The notes under the pieces: model-generated
What the model was told of the DNA's origin: nothing
Databases searched by the model: none
What the model saw: the letters and a program-made list of their open reading frames with translations, nothing else
Program-made: the position numbers and the translations under genes
DNA from: Sphingopyxis sp. JAI108
GTDB taxonomy: Bacteria > Pseudomonadota > Alphaproteobacteria > Sphingomonadales > Sphingomonadaceae
Direction: 5' to 3'
Assembly (NCBI RefSeq): GCF_013410105.1
Contig: NZ_JACCCJ010000002.1
Span: forward strand, 725,604-789,603
DNA: 64,000 nt
In this document: piece by piece, positions 57,609 to 64,000 of the stretch
Numbering within the stretch: position 1 is the stretch's first letter
Layout: each line of letters starts with the position of its first letter

Positions 57609-58037
57609 TTGTCGGCGCTTACTCCCGGAAAACCGCCAAAAACATCGCTGGTCGTCGTCGCCGCGGCGCTGATCGACCGCGACGGGCGGCTGCTCGTCCA
57701 GCAGCGCCCCGAAGGTCTGGCGATGGCGGGCCTGTGGGAATTTCCGGGCGGCAAGCTCGAGCCCGGCGAGACGCCCGAGCAGGCATTGATCCGCGAACTG
57801 GCCGAGGAGCTCGCGATCGATGTCGATCATGCCTGCCTTGCCCCAGCCTGCTTCGCGAGCGACATGCTGGGCGACAGGCATCTGCTGCTGCTACTTTACG
57901 TTTGCCGAAAATGGCGCGGAACACCGGTCGCGCAGCACGCGAGCGCGCTCCGCTGGGTGCGCCCGGTCGAACTGCACGGGCTCGCCATGCCGCCCGCCGA
58001 CAAGCCGCTGATCGGCTTGCTCGAGGCGCTGATCTAG
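57609..58037 (+). CDS. mutT: 8-oxo-dGTP diphosphatase (MutT, Nudix)
   Basis: 142 residues from TTG at 57609; AGGAAGG stands 8 nt upstream. Nudix box G-x5-E-x7-R-E-U-x-E-E-x-G-like segment GGKLEPGETPEQALIRELAE. VVVAAALIDRDGRLLVQQRP and LWEFPGGK are typical MutT lines. It hydrolyses oxidised dGTP and so prevents mutation. Its stop overlaps the convergent methyltransferase gene by 4 nt. Confidence 0.92.
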   Translation: MSALTPGKPPKTSLVVVAAALIDRDGRLLVQQRPEGLAMAGLWEFPGGKLEPGETPEQALIRELAEELAIDVDHACLAPACFASDMLGDRHLLLLLYVCRKWRGTPVAQHASALRWVRPVELHGLAMPPADKPLIGLLEALI

Positions 58038-58885
58038 TCCTTCGGCTTCAGCGCGTCGGCGAGCGAGGCGGTGCCGCTGCCGCGCCGCGCCGGCTGCGGC
58101 TGATCGGGATGCGGCGCCCAGCCGCTGAAATGGACGATCCGGAAGGTTTCGCCGATGCGGCCGTCGGGGTCGGCTTGCGCGGCGAATGCCGCGGCGATCC
58201 GCGCCGCCTCCTCGCGGGTCAGCGGGGGCGGTGCGGGGTCGAGGCGGCTCGACAGGCCGGTGGCGCGCAGGTCGCGCGCGAGCGCGAACCAGTCGCCATA
58301 GCGCACGGTCAGCGCCTCGACATCGACGACGGGAAGCGCGAAGCCGACGCGCTGGAGCAGATTGCCCATCGCGGCAAGGTCGATCTGTGGATGCAGCCGC
58401 GCGATCGATCGGACGCCTTCGGTCATCACCGCGCGGCGCAGTCGCGGCAAGCTGCCGTCGCCGACAAAGGCCCCCAGCAACAGCCCGTCGGGCGCGAGCA
58501 GCGCGCGGAGGCGCAAAAGTGCGCCCGGCACGTCGTTGACGCTGTCGAGGCCGCCCGGCCAGAGGATCAGATCGAAGCTGCCGAAGGGCAGGTCGACCGC
58601 GTCGGCCTCGACCGCGATCGCCGCGGTCCGGCCCGCGAGCCGCGGAGCCGCCTCGATGATCGTGAGATCGGTGCCGGTGGCGCGGAGATAGTCGATCAGC
58701 GCAGCATCGTGCGCGCCGACGAGCAGGGTCCGCGGGAATTCGCGCGTCACCATCGTCAGGCGGTCGAGCAATGTTTCGGCGATGATCGGCGCGAGGAAAT
58801 TGGCCGCCCCAGGCAGGCGGGCCATACGGTCGCGCTGGGCGCGGTGGCGGGAGGGCGAAAAAAGCGGGCGGGGGGATTGCGACAT
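58034..58885 (-). CDS. SAM-dependent methyltransferase-like protein (NDUFAF5/BioC-like)
   Basis: 283 residues. Opens SPSRHRAQRDRMARLPGAAN, a signature of the alphaproteobacterial homologues of NDUFAF5, the complex I assembly factor. The methyltransferase core is FPRTLLVGAHDAALIDYLRA (motif I altered from GxGxG to GAHDA) and FDLILWPGGLDSVNDVPGAL. The changed motif I fits proteins that bind SAM weakly or act as hydroxylases. Divergent from comF, whose start is 25 nt away. Confidence 0.8.
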   Translation of the reverse strand: MSQSPRPLFSPSRHRAQRDRMARLPGAANFLAPIIAETLLDRLTMVTREFPRTLLVGAHDAALIDYLRATGTDLTIIEAAPRLAGRTAAIAVEADAVDLPFGSFDLILWPGGLDSVNDVPGALLRLRALLAPDGLLLGAFVGDGSLPRLRRAVMTEGVRSIARLHPQIDLAAMGNLLQRVGFALPVVDVEALTVRYGDWFALARDLRATGLSSRLDPAPPPLTREEAARIAAAFAAQADPDGRIGETFRIVHFSGWAPHPDQPQPARRGSGTASLADALKPKD

Positions 58886-58909
58886 GCGCCGCTTGTGCCG
58901 CCGCCGGCG

Positions 58910-59788
58910 ATGCTTCACAACCCGTTGATGGCAAGGGCGACGGGGGATGCCGGAAAAAGCGACGCGCCGGTCGGGGCATGGCTTCGCGGCTTGCGCGCCG
59001 CGACGCGCGCGATCGTCGATTATGCGCTGCCGCCGCGTTGCCCGGGGTGCGGCGTCATCGTCGGTGACGACCGCCAATTCTGCATTTCCTGCTGGTCGTC
59101 GCTCGACTTCCTGGACGGGCCGGGATGCGCGCATTGTTCGACCCCGCTGCCCACCGCGGCGCCCGGCGAAGCGTTGGCGTGCGGGGCGTGCCTTGCCGAA
59201 CCGCCGCCGTTCGAGGGCGCGCCGGCGGCGCTCGCTTATGGTCCGGTCGCCCGCACGGTAGCGCTGCGGCTCAAATATGGGCGGCGGACGGGGCATGCGC
59301 GGTTGATGGCACGATTGATGGCGCGCCGGCTCGTCGCGCTGGGCGATTTGGATGCGATCCTGCTCGTCCCGGTGCCTTTGCACCGCTGGCGGCTGTGGTC
59401 GCGCGGATTCAACCAGGCCGCGCTGCTTGCCGACGAACTTGAGCGGCTGACGGGCGCGCCGCGCGATCATCATATGCTCCTGCGCGTCAAATCGACCGCA
59501 TCGCTGCGCGGCAAGGGGCGCAAGGAGCGCGAACGCGTCGTCGCGGGCGCCTTTGCGCTGGCGCCCGACGCAAAGGCGCGCGCGAAGGGAAGGCATCTCG
59601 TGCTGGTCGATGACGTTCATGCGAGCGGGGCGACGCTACGCGCTGCGGCGCGGGCCTTGCGGCGGAGCGGCGCGGTGCGGGTGTCGGCGCTGACGTGGGC
59701 GCGTGTCGTTCCCGACGCGGCCGGGGGCAACAAATTTGACTTTGCCTCGTTGGATTCCGATATGCAGAGCGAAAGGATGACAGGATAG
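58910..59788 (+). CDS. ComF family phosphoribosyltransferase-like protein
   Basis: 292 residues from ATG at 58910; ATG at 58928 is equally possible and neither has a clear Shine-Dalgarno. N-terminal double zinc-ribbon: PPRCPGCGV, FCISCW, GCAHC, ACGACL. The C-terminal PRT domain has LVPVPLHRWRLWSRGFNQAA and the ribose-phosphate loop LVLVDDVHASGATL. ComF proteins are tied to DNA uptake in competent bacteria, but are widespread in others too. grxC follows 4 nt later. Confidence 0.9.
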   Translation: MLHNPLMARATGDAGKSDAPVGAWLRGLRAATRAIVDYALPPRCPGCGVIVGDDRQFCISCWSSLDFLDGPGCAHCSTPLPTAAPGEALACGACLAEPPPFEGAPAALAYGPVARTVALRLKYGRRTGHARLMARLMARRLVALGDLDAILLVPVPLHRWRLWSRGFNQAALLADELERLTGAPRDHHMLLRVKSTASLRGKGRKERERVVAGAFALAPDAKARAKGRHLVLVDDVHASGATLRAAARALRRSGAVRVSALTWARVVPDAAGGNKFDFASLDSDMQSERMTG

Positions 59789-59792
59789 CCGC

Positions 59793-60053
59793 ATGGCCCA
59801 GATCGAAGTTTATACGAAGGCCTTCTGCCCCTATTGCACGCGCGCAAAGATGCTGCTGGGCGGCAAGGGTGCCGATTTCCGGGAAATCGACGTGACGATG
59901 GACCGCGCCGGGTTCGAGGCGATGGTCGAACGCGCGAACGGTCGCCGCACGGTGCCGCAGGTCTTCATCGACGGAAAGCATGTCGGCGGCAGCGACGACC
60001 TCGCCGCGCTCGATGCGAAGGGCGAACTCGACGCGCTGATCGGCGCCGCCTGA
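59793..60053 (+). CDS. grxC: Glutaredoxin 3
   Basis: 86 residues. Dithiol active site CPYC at 12-15 (KAFCPYCTRAKMLL), cis-proline loop RRTVPQVFIDGKHVGGSDDL with the TVP motif and GG-S-D-D for glutathione. It reduces disulfides and mixed glutathione disulfides with GSH. The operon comF-grxC-DUF1178 is tight (4 and 3 nt gaps). Confidence 0.96.
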   Translation: MAQIEVYTKAFCPYCTRAKMLLGGKGADFREIDVTMDRAGFEAMVERANGRRTVPQVFIDGKHVGGSDDLAALDAKGELDALIGAA

Positions 60054-60056
60054 CGC

Positions 60057-60518
60057 GTGATCGTGTTCGATCTTTGCTGTGCCGCCGGCGACCACCGGTT
60101 CGAGGCCTGGTTCGCGAGCAGCGACAGCTTTGCCGATCAGCAGGCGCGCGGGCTCATCGCCTGTCCGGTCTGTGGTGATAGCGCGGTGAAGAAGGCGGTG
60201 ATGGCGCCGCGGGTGGGCGCGAAGTCCAATCAGGCGCTGGTCACGCCCGTTCCGGCGACGACCGAACCCGAATCCGGGCCCGACCTGGTGCGCAAGCTGC
60301 TGGCCGACATCGCGGCGAAACAGGCGCAAATGCTGCCGCAATCGCGCTGGGTCGGCCGCGATTTTGCCAACGCCGCGCGTGCGATGCACGAAGGGCGCGC
60401 GGCCGGGGATCTGATCCACGGCCAGGCCTCGCCCGACGAAGCGCAGGCGCTGCGCGACGACGGGATCGCCGCGATGCCCTTGCTTGTGCCGGTCGTGCCG
60501 CCCGAGGCGGCCAATTGA
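60057..60518 (+). CDS. DUF1178 protein
   Basis: 153 residues from GTG at 60057, 3 nt after the grxC stop and probably coupled to it. The N-terminus IVFDLCCAAGDHRFEAWFAS and the C-x-x-C knuckle in IACPVCGDSAVKKAVMAP are the DUF1178 pattern, a zinc-ribbon-like start followed by a helical tail (LVRKLLADIAAKQAQML, FANAARAMHEGRAAGDLIHG). Function unknown; common in alphaproteobacteria next to glutaredoxin and carbon-nitrogen hydrolase genes. Confidence 0.9.
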   Translation: MIVFDLCCAAGDHRFEAWFASSDSFADQQARGLIACPVCGDSAVKKAVMAPRVGAKSNQALVTPVPATTEPESGPDLVRKLLADIAAKQAQMLPQSRWVGRDFANAARAMHEGRAAGDLIHGQASPDEAQALRDDGIAAMPLLVPVVPPEAAN

Positions 60519-60567
60519 CCCAAGCCGATTGACGCTCCGCGCGCTCCGCCGCTACACGAGCGGCGGC

Positions 60568-60644
60568 GCACCCGTAGCTCAGCAGGATAGAGCATCAGAT
60601 TCCTAATCTGGGGGCCGTGGGTTCGAATCCCGCCGGGTGCACCA
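60568..60644 (+). tRNA. tRNA-Arg (anticodon CCT)
   Basis: 77 nt with encoded CCA. Acceptor stem GCACCCG (60568-60574) pairs with CGGGTGC (60634-60640), then discriminator A and CCA. The anticodon stem TCAGA / TCTGG closes the loop TTCCTAA, giving anticodon CCT. The T arm contains GGTTCGAATCC. A T-run follows directly, a likely terminator. tRNA-Arg(CCT) is a frequent integration target, and the next genes are a restriction island. Confidence 0.95.
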
Positions 60645-60971
60645 TTTTTTCAACAACTTAGACCGATTTGGCCACAAGATTTCTATAACTGAAAATCCGC
60701 GGATTTGCGCATTCCAAAGCACTCTTGGCTCTCGAGAGTTTTTGGCGGGGTCGGCGTAGGCTGCTCACAACAGCAACCGCATAGCAATCACAAATCTGCG
60801 GCGGCAACGTTCCTGCGTCGGCTTCGCGCCCCATCCAAGTCATAGGCGCCTACGATATAACTGCCCGAAAGCTGCCGGTTGCTGCATGCGTATCCGTGCG
60901 GAGTTGGAGGAGATAGCGATCCCTCGCCGCCGATCGTATTGCCCCGCATATCGATCGCTCGGGCGGACCGT
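60645..60971. other. Spacer between tRNA-Arg and vsr
   Basis: About 327 bp. Starts with a T-rich terminator-like run. It is less GC-rich than the core genes and has no convincing gene, no integrase remnant and no visible second copy of the tRNA 3' end. A short inverted motif CTCTCGAGAG is at about 60731-60740. Confidence 0.6.
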
Positions 60972-61412
60972 CTAACGCTCGGAGAGGGCTCGCGTCAGCC
61001 GAGCCCGAAGCGCCTGCTCGTTGCGGGTCTCGCACTCCCACACGATCTCCGCTCGCCATCCATCGCGCGCGAGGGCGACTTGGTTGTGACGATCACGCGC
61101 GACATTGGCCTCGAACTTGTCCTGCCAGAAGGCCGTGCGCGTCTTCGGCGTCGTCGTTCGCGCGCAGCCCAGGTGCCGGTGCCAGAAGCAGCCGTGCACG
61201 AAGATTAGCATGCGGTAGCGGGGGAGGACGATGTCGGGGCTGCCGGGGAGGTCGCGCCGATGCAGCCGAAAGCGATAACCCATTGCGTGGACAATGCTGC
61301 GCACTATCCGCTCAGGCTTGGTGTTCTTGCCGCGCACGCGACCCATGAGCCGTGAGCGCGCCGGGTCAAGGGAGGCGTCCGGCGGTTTTTCGATGGTCGT
61401 CATGGCTTTCAT
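60972..61412 (-). CDS. vsr: Very short patch repair endonuclease
   Basis: 146 residues from ATG at 61412 (an ATG at 61403 gives a 143-residue form). Family landmarks: SRLMGRVRGKNTKPERIVRS, YRFRLHRRDLPGSPDIVLPR (with the metal-binding Asp), FVHGCFWHRHLGC and the C-terminal FEANVARDRHNQVALARDGW. Vsr nicks next to T:G mismatches that arise when 5-methylcytosine deaminates, so it protects a genome carrying the C5-methyltransferase found two genes on. First gene of the island after tRNA-Arg; divergent from the nuclease gene. Confidence 0.95.
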   Translation of the reverse strand: MKAMTTIEKPPDASLDPARSRLMGRVRGKNTKPERIVRSIVHAMGYRFRLHRRDLPGSPDIVLPRYRMLIFVHGCFWHRHLGCARTTTPKTRTAFWQDKFEANVARDRHNQVALARDGWRAEIVWECETRNEQALRARLTRALSER

Positions 61413-61555
61413 CGTGGGAGGGAACGCACGAACCGTGCCTCGGTGCCATTGGCGACCCTTCGCTCGCTGCCCACGCGGAGGGTCCGAAATGCATGCAACG
61501 TCGGGCTCGTCGGGGCGGCCAAGAAGGCGAAATCTCTTGACGCTGGCCGTGCGGA

Positions 61556-62452
61556 ATGGTTCGCAAGCTGTCGCCCATGGGGGGCGACAGGGAATCGACG
61601 GCAAGCCGAATGCACGGTCCGCACATCCTCGCGCGTTCGCTGTCGCACTCGACGGTGACCGACAAGCATGGCAATCGCTGGCAGTATCACTCGCGCAGCG
61701 ATCATCATTCGAAGGTCGCGTGCTGGGGCGTCGTGTTCGACCTCTTACGCGCAACGCCGCTCCTTCGGCGTCACATCGAGGACGGCACCGTCTTCTTCGG
61801 CATCAATCACGAGATGCGAGACTTCGTCCACGACCGGAAGAAGAACCTGGATCTCGTTCTGTGCACCAGGGACGGCTCTCCCGGGAGCCGAACCCTCGCC
61901 GATTTCGCCGACGATTGGGAGCTCGACCTTTCTCCTGCGGAGCGCCGCCTGCTCGCGGAACTGCCGGCCTTGCGTGAGGCGCCCGTCGGATCCGTCCTTC
62001 TCGCGCTTGAGGCCAAGGCGTGCATGACCGCTCACCAGCGAGCGCTGCCGCGTCTCTACGACGAGCTCAACTCATCCCAGCGCACGATCCACGGAGCGAG
62101 CGAGTCGGCGATCGCGGTCGGGTTCACGATGGTCAACATGGCAACCGACTATCTCAGTCCGGACCTCAACAAGAAGAACCGCGCGACCGATCCGGACTGG
62201 AGCCGCCACAACCAGCCGCGTGATGCTGAGCTCGCTATCGCAAAGATTCGGCAACTTCCGCGTCGCTCCCGGGTCGAGGACGATGGTTATGACGCGCTCT
62301 CGATCACGCTTGTGGATTTCGTGAACGACGGCCGCCCCGTGGTGCTCCACGAAGCGGCGCCGGCGCCGCCGCCCGGCGACATCCACGCCTATGCCTCGAT
62401 GATCGCGCGCGTGTCGGGCCTCTACGGAACCCGCTTCAAGGACATCGGATGA
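61556..62452 (+). CDS. Candidate PD-(D/E)XK restriction endonuclease of the island (unrecognised family)
   Basis: 298 residues from ATG at 61556 (ATG at 61577 or 61610 are alternatives; no clear Shine-Dalgarno). I do not recognise a named family. A plausible PD-(D/E)XK core is Asp99 (RKKNLDLVLC) followed by Glu152-x-Lys154 (VLLALEAKACMTAHQ), with the E-x-K preceded by hydrophobic strand residues as in restriction enzymes. Other notable segments: HSRSDHHSKVACWGVVFDLL, LPRLYDELNSSQRTIHGASE, AIAVGFTMVNMATDYLSPDL. It lies between vsr and a C5-cytosine methyltransferase, converging with the latter with only 3 nt between stops. The role as cognate restriction enzyme is inference. Confidence 0.65.
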   Translation: MVRKLSPMGGDRESTASRMHGPHILARSLSHSTVTDKHGNRWQYHSRSDHHSKVACWGVVFDLLRATPLLRRHIEDGTVFFGINHEMRDFVHDRKKNLDLVLCTRDGSPGSRTLADFADDWELDLSPAERRLLAELPALREAPVGSVLLALEAKACMTAHQRALPRLYDELNSSQRTIHGASESAIAVGFTMVNMATDYLSPDLNKKNRATDPDWSRHNQPRDAELAIAKIRQLPRRSRVEDDGYDALSITLVDFVNDGRPVVLHEAAPAPPPGDIHAYASMIARVSGLYGTRFKDIG

Positions 62453-62455
62453 CGG

Positions 62456-63613
62456 TCATTCGGCGGCGACCGCGAAGTCCGCCACCCCTTCCATCCGTCC
62501 AAGGTGCGCCCGCAGCCGGTCCTGGAACCCGTCGGCGAAGCGCAAGCTAGCGCGTTCGGTGCGCGAGAGAAAGCCGCGGGTCGCCCGTGCCGAGAGCGGC
62601 TTCCCGGCGTGATGCAGAAAACCCGCAAGGGAGGAGCGGTGTTCCCAGACTGGGTAGCCGTTGATCGCAACTTCGAGGCGCCGATCGCCGTCGAACCGCG
62701 CGGCCTTCGGCCACCGGCCCGAAGCGGGAAGCGCCCGGTCGCGCGAGACATCGTGATCGCCAGGATGCGCAAGTCTCCCACCGAGCCAGCGGGCGACGGG
62801 AACCGAAACCGCATTGCCGACGAGCGACCAGCGCAGTGACGGGCGTCCTACCGCCTCTGCGGGCTTCGTCCAGTCGGCATCGAAGCCCTGCAATCTCTCG
62901 GCATCGCGGATATCGGGCGTGACGACGTCGCCGCACGGGAGCAGGATGGCAGGAGGCGAGGCGATCCCTACCGTCGAACCATTCTTGAGCGTGGGGATCG
63001 CGTCGACCGCCCAACCGAGACCCCGAAGTCCTTCGGTCCAGTAGAAGCCGTGAGCGCGTTCCGAAAGATCCGTCTTGGGGAGAACCGGTTCGACCTCGTC
63101 GGCGAACAGAACGCCCGCAGGATCGATGTCGGTCGTCGTCGCGACGAATAGCACGCGCTCGCGCCGTTGGGGCAGAAAGGAGAGGCTGTTCACGACGCGG
63201 TACGCCCAGCGATACCCGCGCGCTTCGAATTGCTCAATCAATGTCCGCATCGCGCGGCCCTTCTCGAGCTGCAGCATGAAGGACACGTTCTCCAGCACGA
63301 CCCACGGCACACGCTGGGCGTCGAGCAGCCGGAACACTTCCCAGACGAGGCCAGACTGTTTGCCGCCGATGCCGGCAGTCATACCTGCCTGACTCAGATC
63401 CTGGCATGGGAACCCCCCGACGAGAAGCTCGACTTCTCCGGGCAGCGAGCCGAGATCGCGGACGTCGCGTTCGCACGGAACGTCAGGCATGGATGCTGCG
63501 AGAACGGCGCGCGCAGGCTCCCAGATCTCGCAGAGCAGGCTCGTTTCGTGACCCGAAGCGGCAAGCCCCCGCTCAAGGCCGCCGATCCCGGCGAACAATC
63601 CTGCAACCTTCAC
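62456..63613 (-). CDS. DNA (cytosine-5-)-methyltransferase
   Basis: 385 residues from GTG at 63613, chosen for the GGAGG 5 nt upstream and because motif I begins at once. Motif I VAGLFAGIGGLERGL, motif IV GGFPCQDLSQAG with nucleophile Cys70, motif VI VVLENVSFML, motif VIII QRRERVLFVA, and motifs IX/X SLVGNAVSVPVARWLGGRL. The variable (target-recognition) region lies between VIII and IX (about 170-250). A further C-terminal part (from about 300) is unusually long. The target sequence cannot be read from the protein. It should protect against the adjacent nuclease. Confidence 0.94.
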   Translation of the reverse strand: MKVAGLFAGIGGLERGLAASGHETSLLCEIWEPARAVLAASMPDVPCERDVRDLGSLPGEVELLVGGFPCQDLSQAGMTAGIGGKQSGLVWEVFRLLDAQRVPWVVLENVSFMLQLEKGRAMRTLIEQFEARGYRWAYRVVNSLSFLPQRRERVLFVATTTDIDPAGVLFADEVEPVLPKTDLSERAHGFYWTEGLRGLGWAVDAIPTLKNGSTVGIASPPAILLPCGDVVTPDIRDAERLQGFDADWTKPAEAVGRPSLRWSLVGNAVSVPVARWLGGRLAHPGDHDVSRDRALPASGRWPKAARFDGDRRLEVAINGYPVWEHRSSLAGFLHHAGKPLSARATRGFLSRTERASLRFADGFQDRLRAHLGRMEGVADFAVAAE

Positions 63614-64000
63614 GCGGACCTCCGAATGCACTGTCGAACCTGACCTTAGAGCCAAAACCGAGGCAGGGAAAGTTCCGATTATGTTCCCGATTCGTCGAGC
63701 CTGACCGCGAGGAATGTGCCTTCCGGATCATTGGCGATACCTATGGCTCCGGGTCCGCGCCCGGAGCCATGTTTGGGATTGGGAGGTTCGCATGAGCAAT
63801 GCCGTCGCTGTCGTGCATGTTCATTCAAAGGGACGGCAGCGTTAAAATGAGCCGCGCCAACGTCGGCTATCTTGGATTTCCCCTTAAAAGCTGCCCGTCT
63901 GCAATCGTTGAGAGTTTCGGACGCCGATAGGCGTCGGAAAGTCTTCGATGCCCGAACCGCGGGGGTCATAGGCTGAGAGCTATGGGGAAAGCGGTTTTGA
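63614..64000. other. Right-hand end without recognisable gene
   Basis: 387 bp beyond the methyltransferase start. The one clear element is the hairpin at 63743-63770. A minus-strand open frame (63679-63969) has no recognisable product and atypical composition, so I do not call it. No tRNA-3' repeat or transposase remnant is seen. Confidence 0.6.
63743..63770. terminator. 11-bp hairpin
   Basis: ATGGCTCCGGG pairs with CCCGGAGCCAT around a 6-nt loop, followed by GTTTGGG. It could terminate transcription entering from the right-hand neighbour; the U-run is weak. Confidence 0.45.

Noticed and set aside
63679..63969. A 96-codon frame on the - strand at the right edge.
   Set aside because: No recognisable domain and no good ribosome binding site, and a strong hairpin lies inside it. 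Not called.
60645..64000. A second copy of the tRNA-Arg 3' end (attR) or an integrase, as proof of integration.
   Set aside because: No such repeat or integrase gene is visible by reading; the other border may lie outside the window.

Overview
The window is GC-rich alphaproteobacterial chromosome, most likely from Sphingomonadales and probably close to Sphingopyxis. This is inferred from gene content: a NepR/EcfG/PhyR general stress response, the formaldehyde operon with PurU, the Anbu cluster, and sphingomonad-type palindromic repeats. There is no rRNA to confirm it. Genes are densely packed, with many 1-4 nt stop/start overlaps, GTG and TTG starts, and few long gaps. Almost all of it looks like core genome. 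The exceptions are the last 3.4 kb after a tRNA-Arg gene, and a repeat-filled gap at 17.8-18.5 kb that keeps the tail of a dead LysR gene.

Layout. 1-4.7 kb: a partial exported S41 peptidase with a 26-bp perfect palindrome upstream, an Rrf2 regulator coupled to a methyltransferase, a GNAT acetyltransferase, an alpha/beta hydrolase and a PQQ-type sugar dehydrogenase lipoprotein. 4.7-9.5 kb: a general-stress-response locus with nepR-ecfG, a BLUF blue-light receptor, a second ecfG copy whose 5' end appears frameshifted, phyR, and a GAF-PAS HWE histidine kinase. 9.5-14.8 kb: a four-gene DNA-repair operon (SplB-like radical SAM protein, DUF4130-UdgX fusion, beta-lactamase-fold exonuclease, ATP-dependent ligase). 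15-17.8 kb: sodB, serine deaminase and a secreted unknown. 18.5-22.4 kb: formaldehyde detoxification (frmA, purU, VOC protein, ProX-like deacylase, fghA). 22.5-31.3 kb: quinone reductase, DEAD-box helicase, flavoprotein, GreA/B-like factor with a 59-aa partner, two GIN/DUF2807 proteins, an SDR and small exported proteins.

31.4-38.5 kb: secA, then the Anbu proteasome-homologue cluster (ATP-grasp, alpha-E, transglutaminase, Anbu). 38.6-45.3 kb: acs, an ALDH7-type dehydrogenase, a thiolase-like/crotonase pair behind a 20-bp palindromic operator, and a transaldolase-family aldolase. 45.5-60.5 kb: housekeeping genes (radA, cvpA, Fe-S scaffold, KefB-type antiporter, aroKB, a 604-aa unknown, xerD, accA, an M48 protease, two orphan Flp pilins, mutT, a methyltransferase, comF, grxC, a DUF1178 gene). 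60.6-64 kb: tRNA-Arg(CCT), then vsr, a candidate PD-(D/E)XK restriction endonuclease and a C5-cytosine methyltransferase, which together look like an acquired restriction-modification island.

The best candidates for something new are that restriction island with an unrecognised nuclease, the blue-light receptor inside the general-stress-response locus with a duplicated and possibly frameshifted sigma factor, and the fused radical SAM/UdgX/exonuclease/ligase repair operon. Several spacers carry about 75-105 bp inverted repeats of one family (seven copies), plus other palindromic units.
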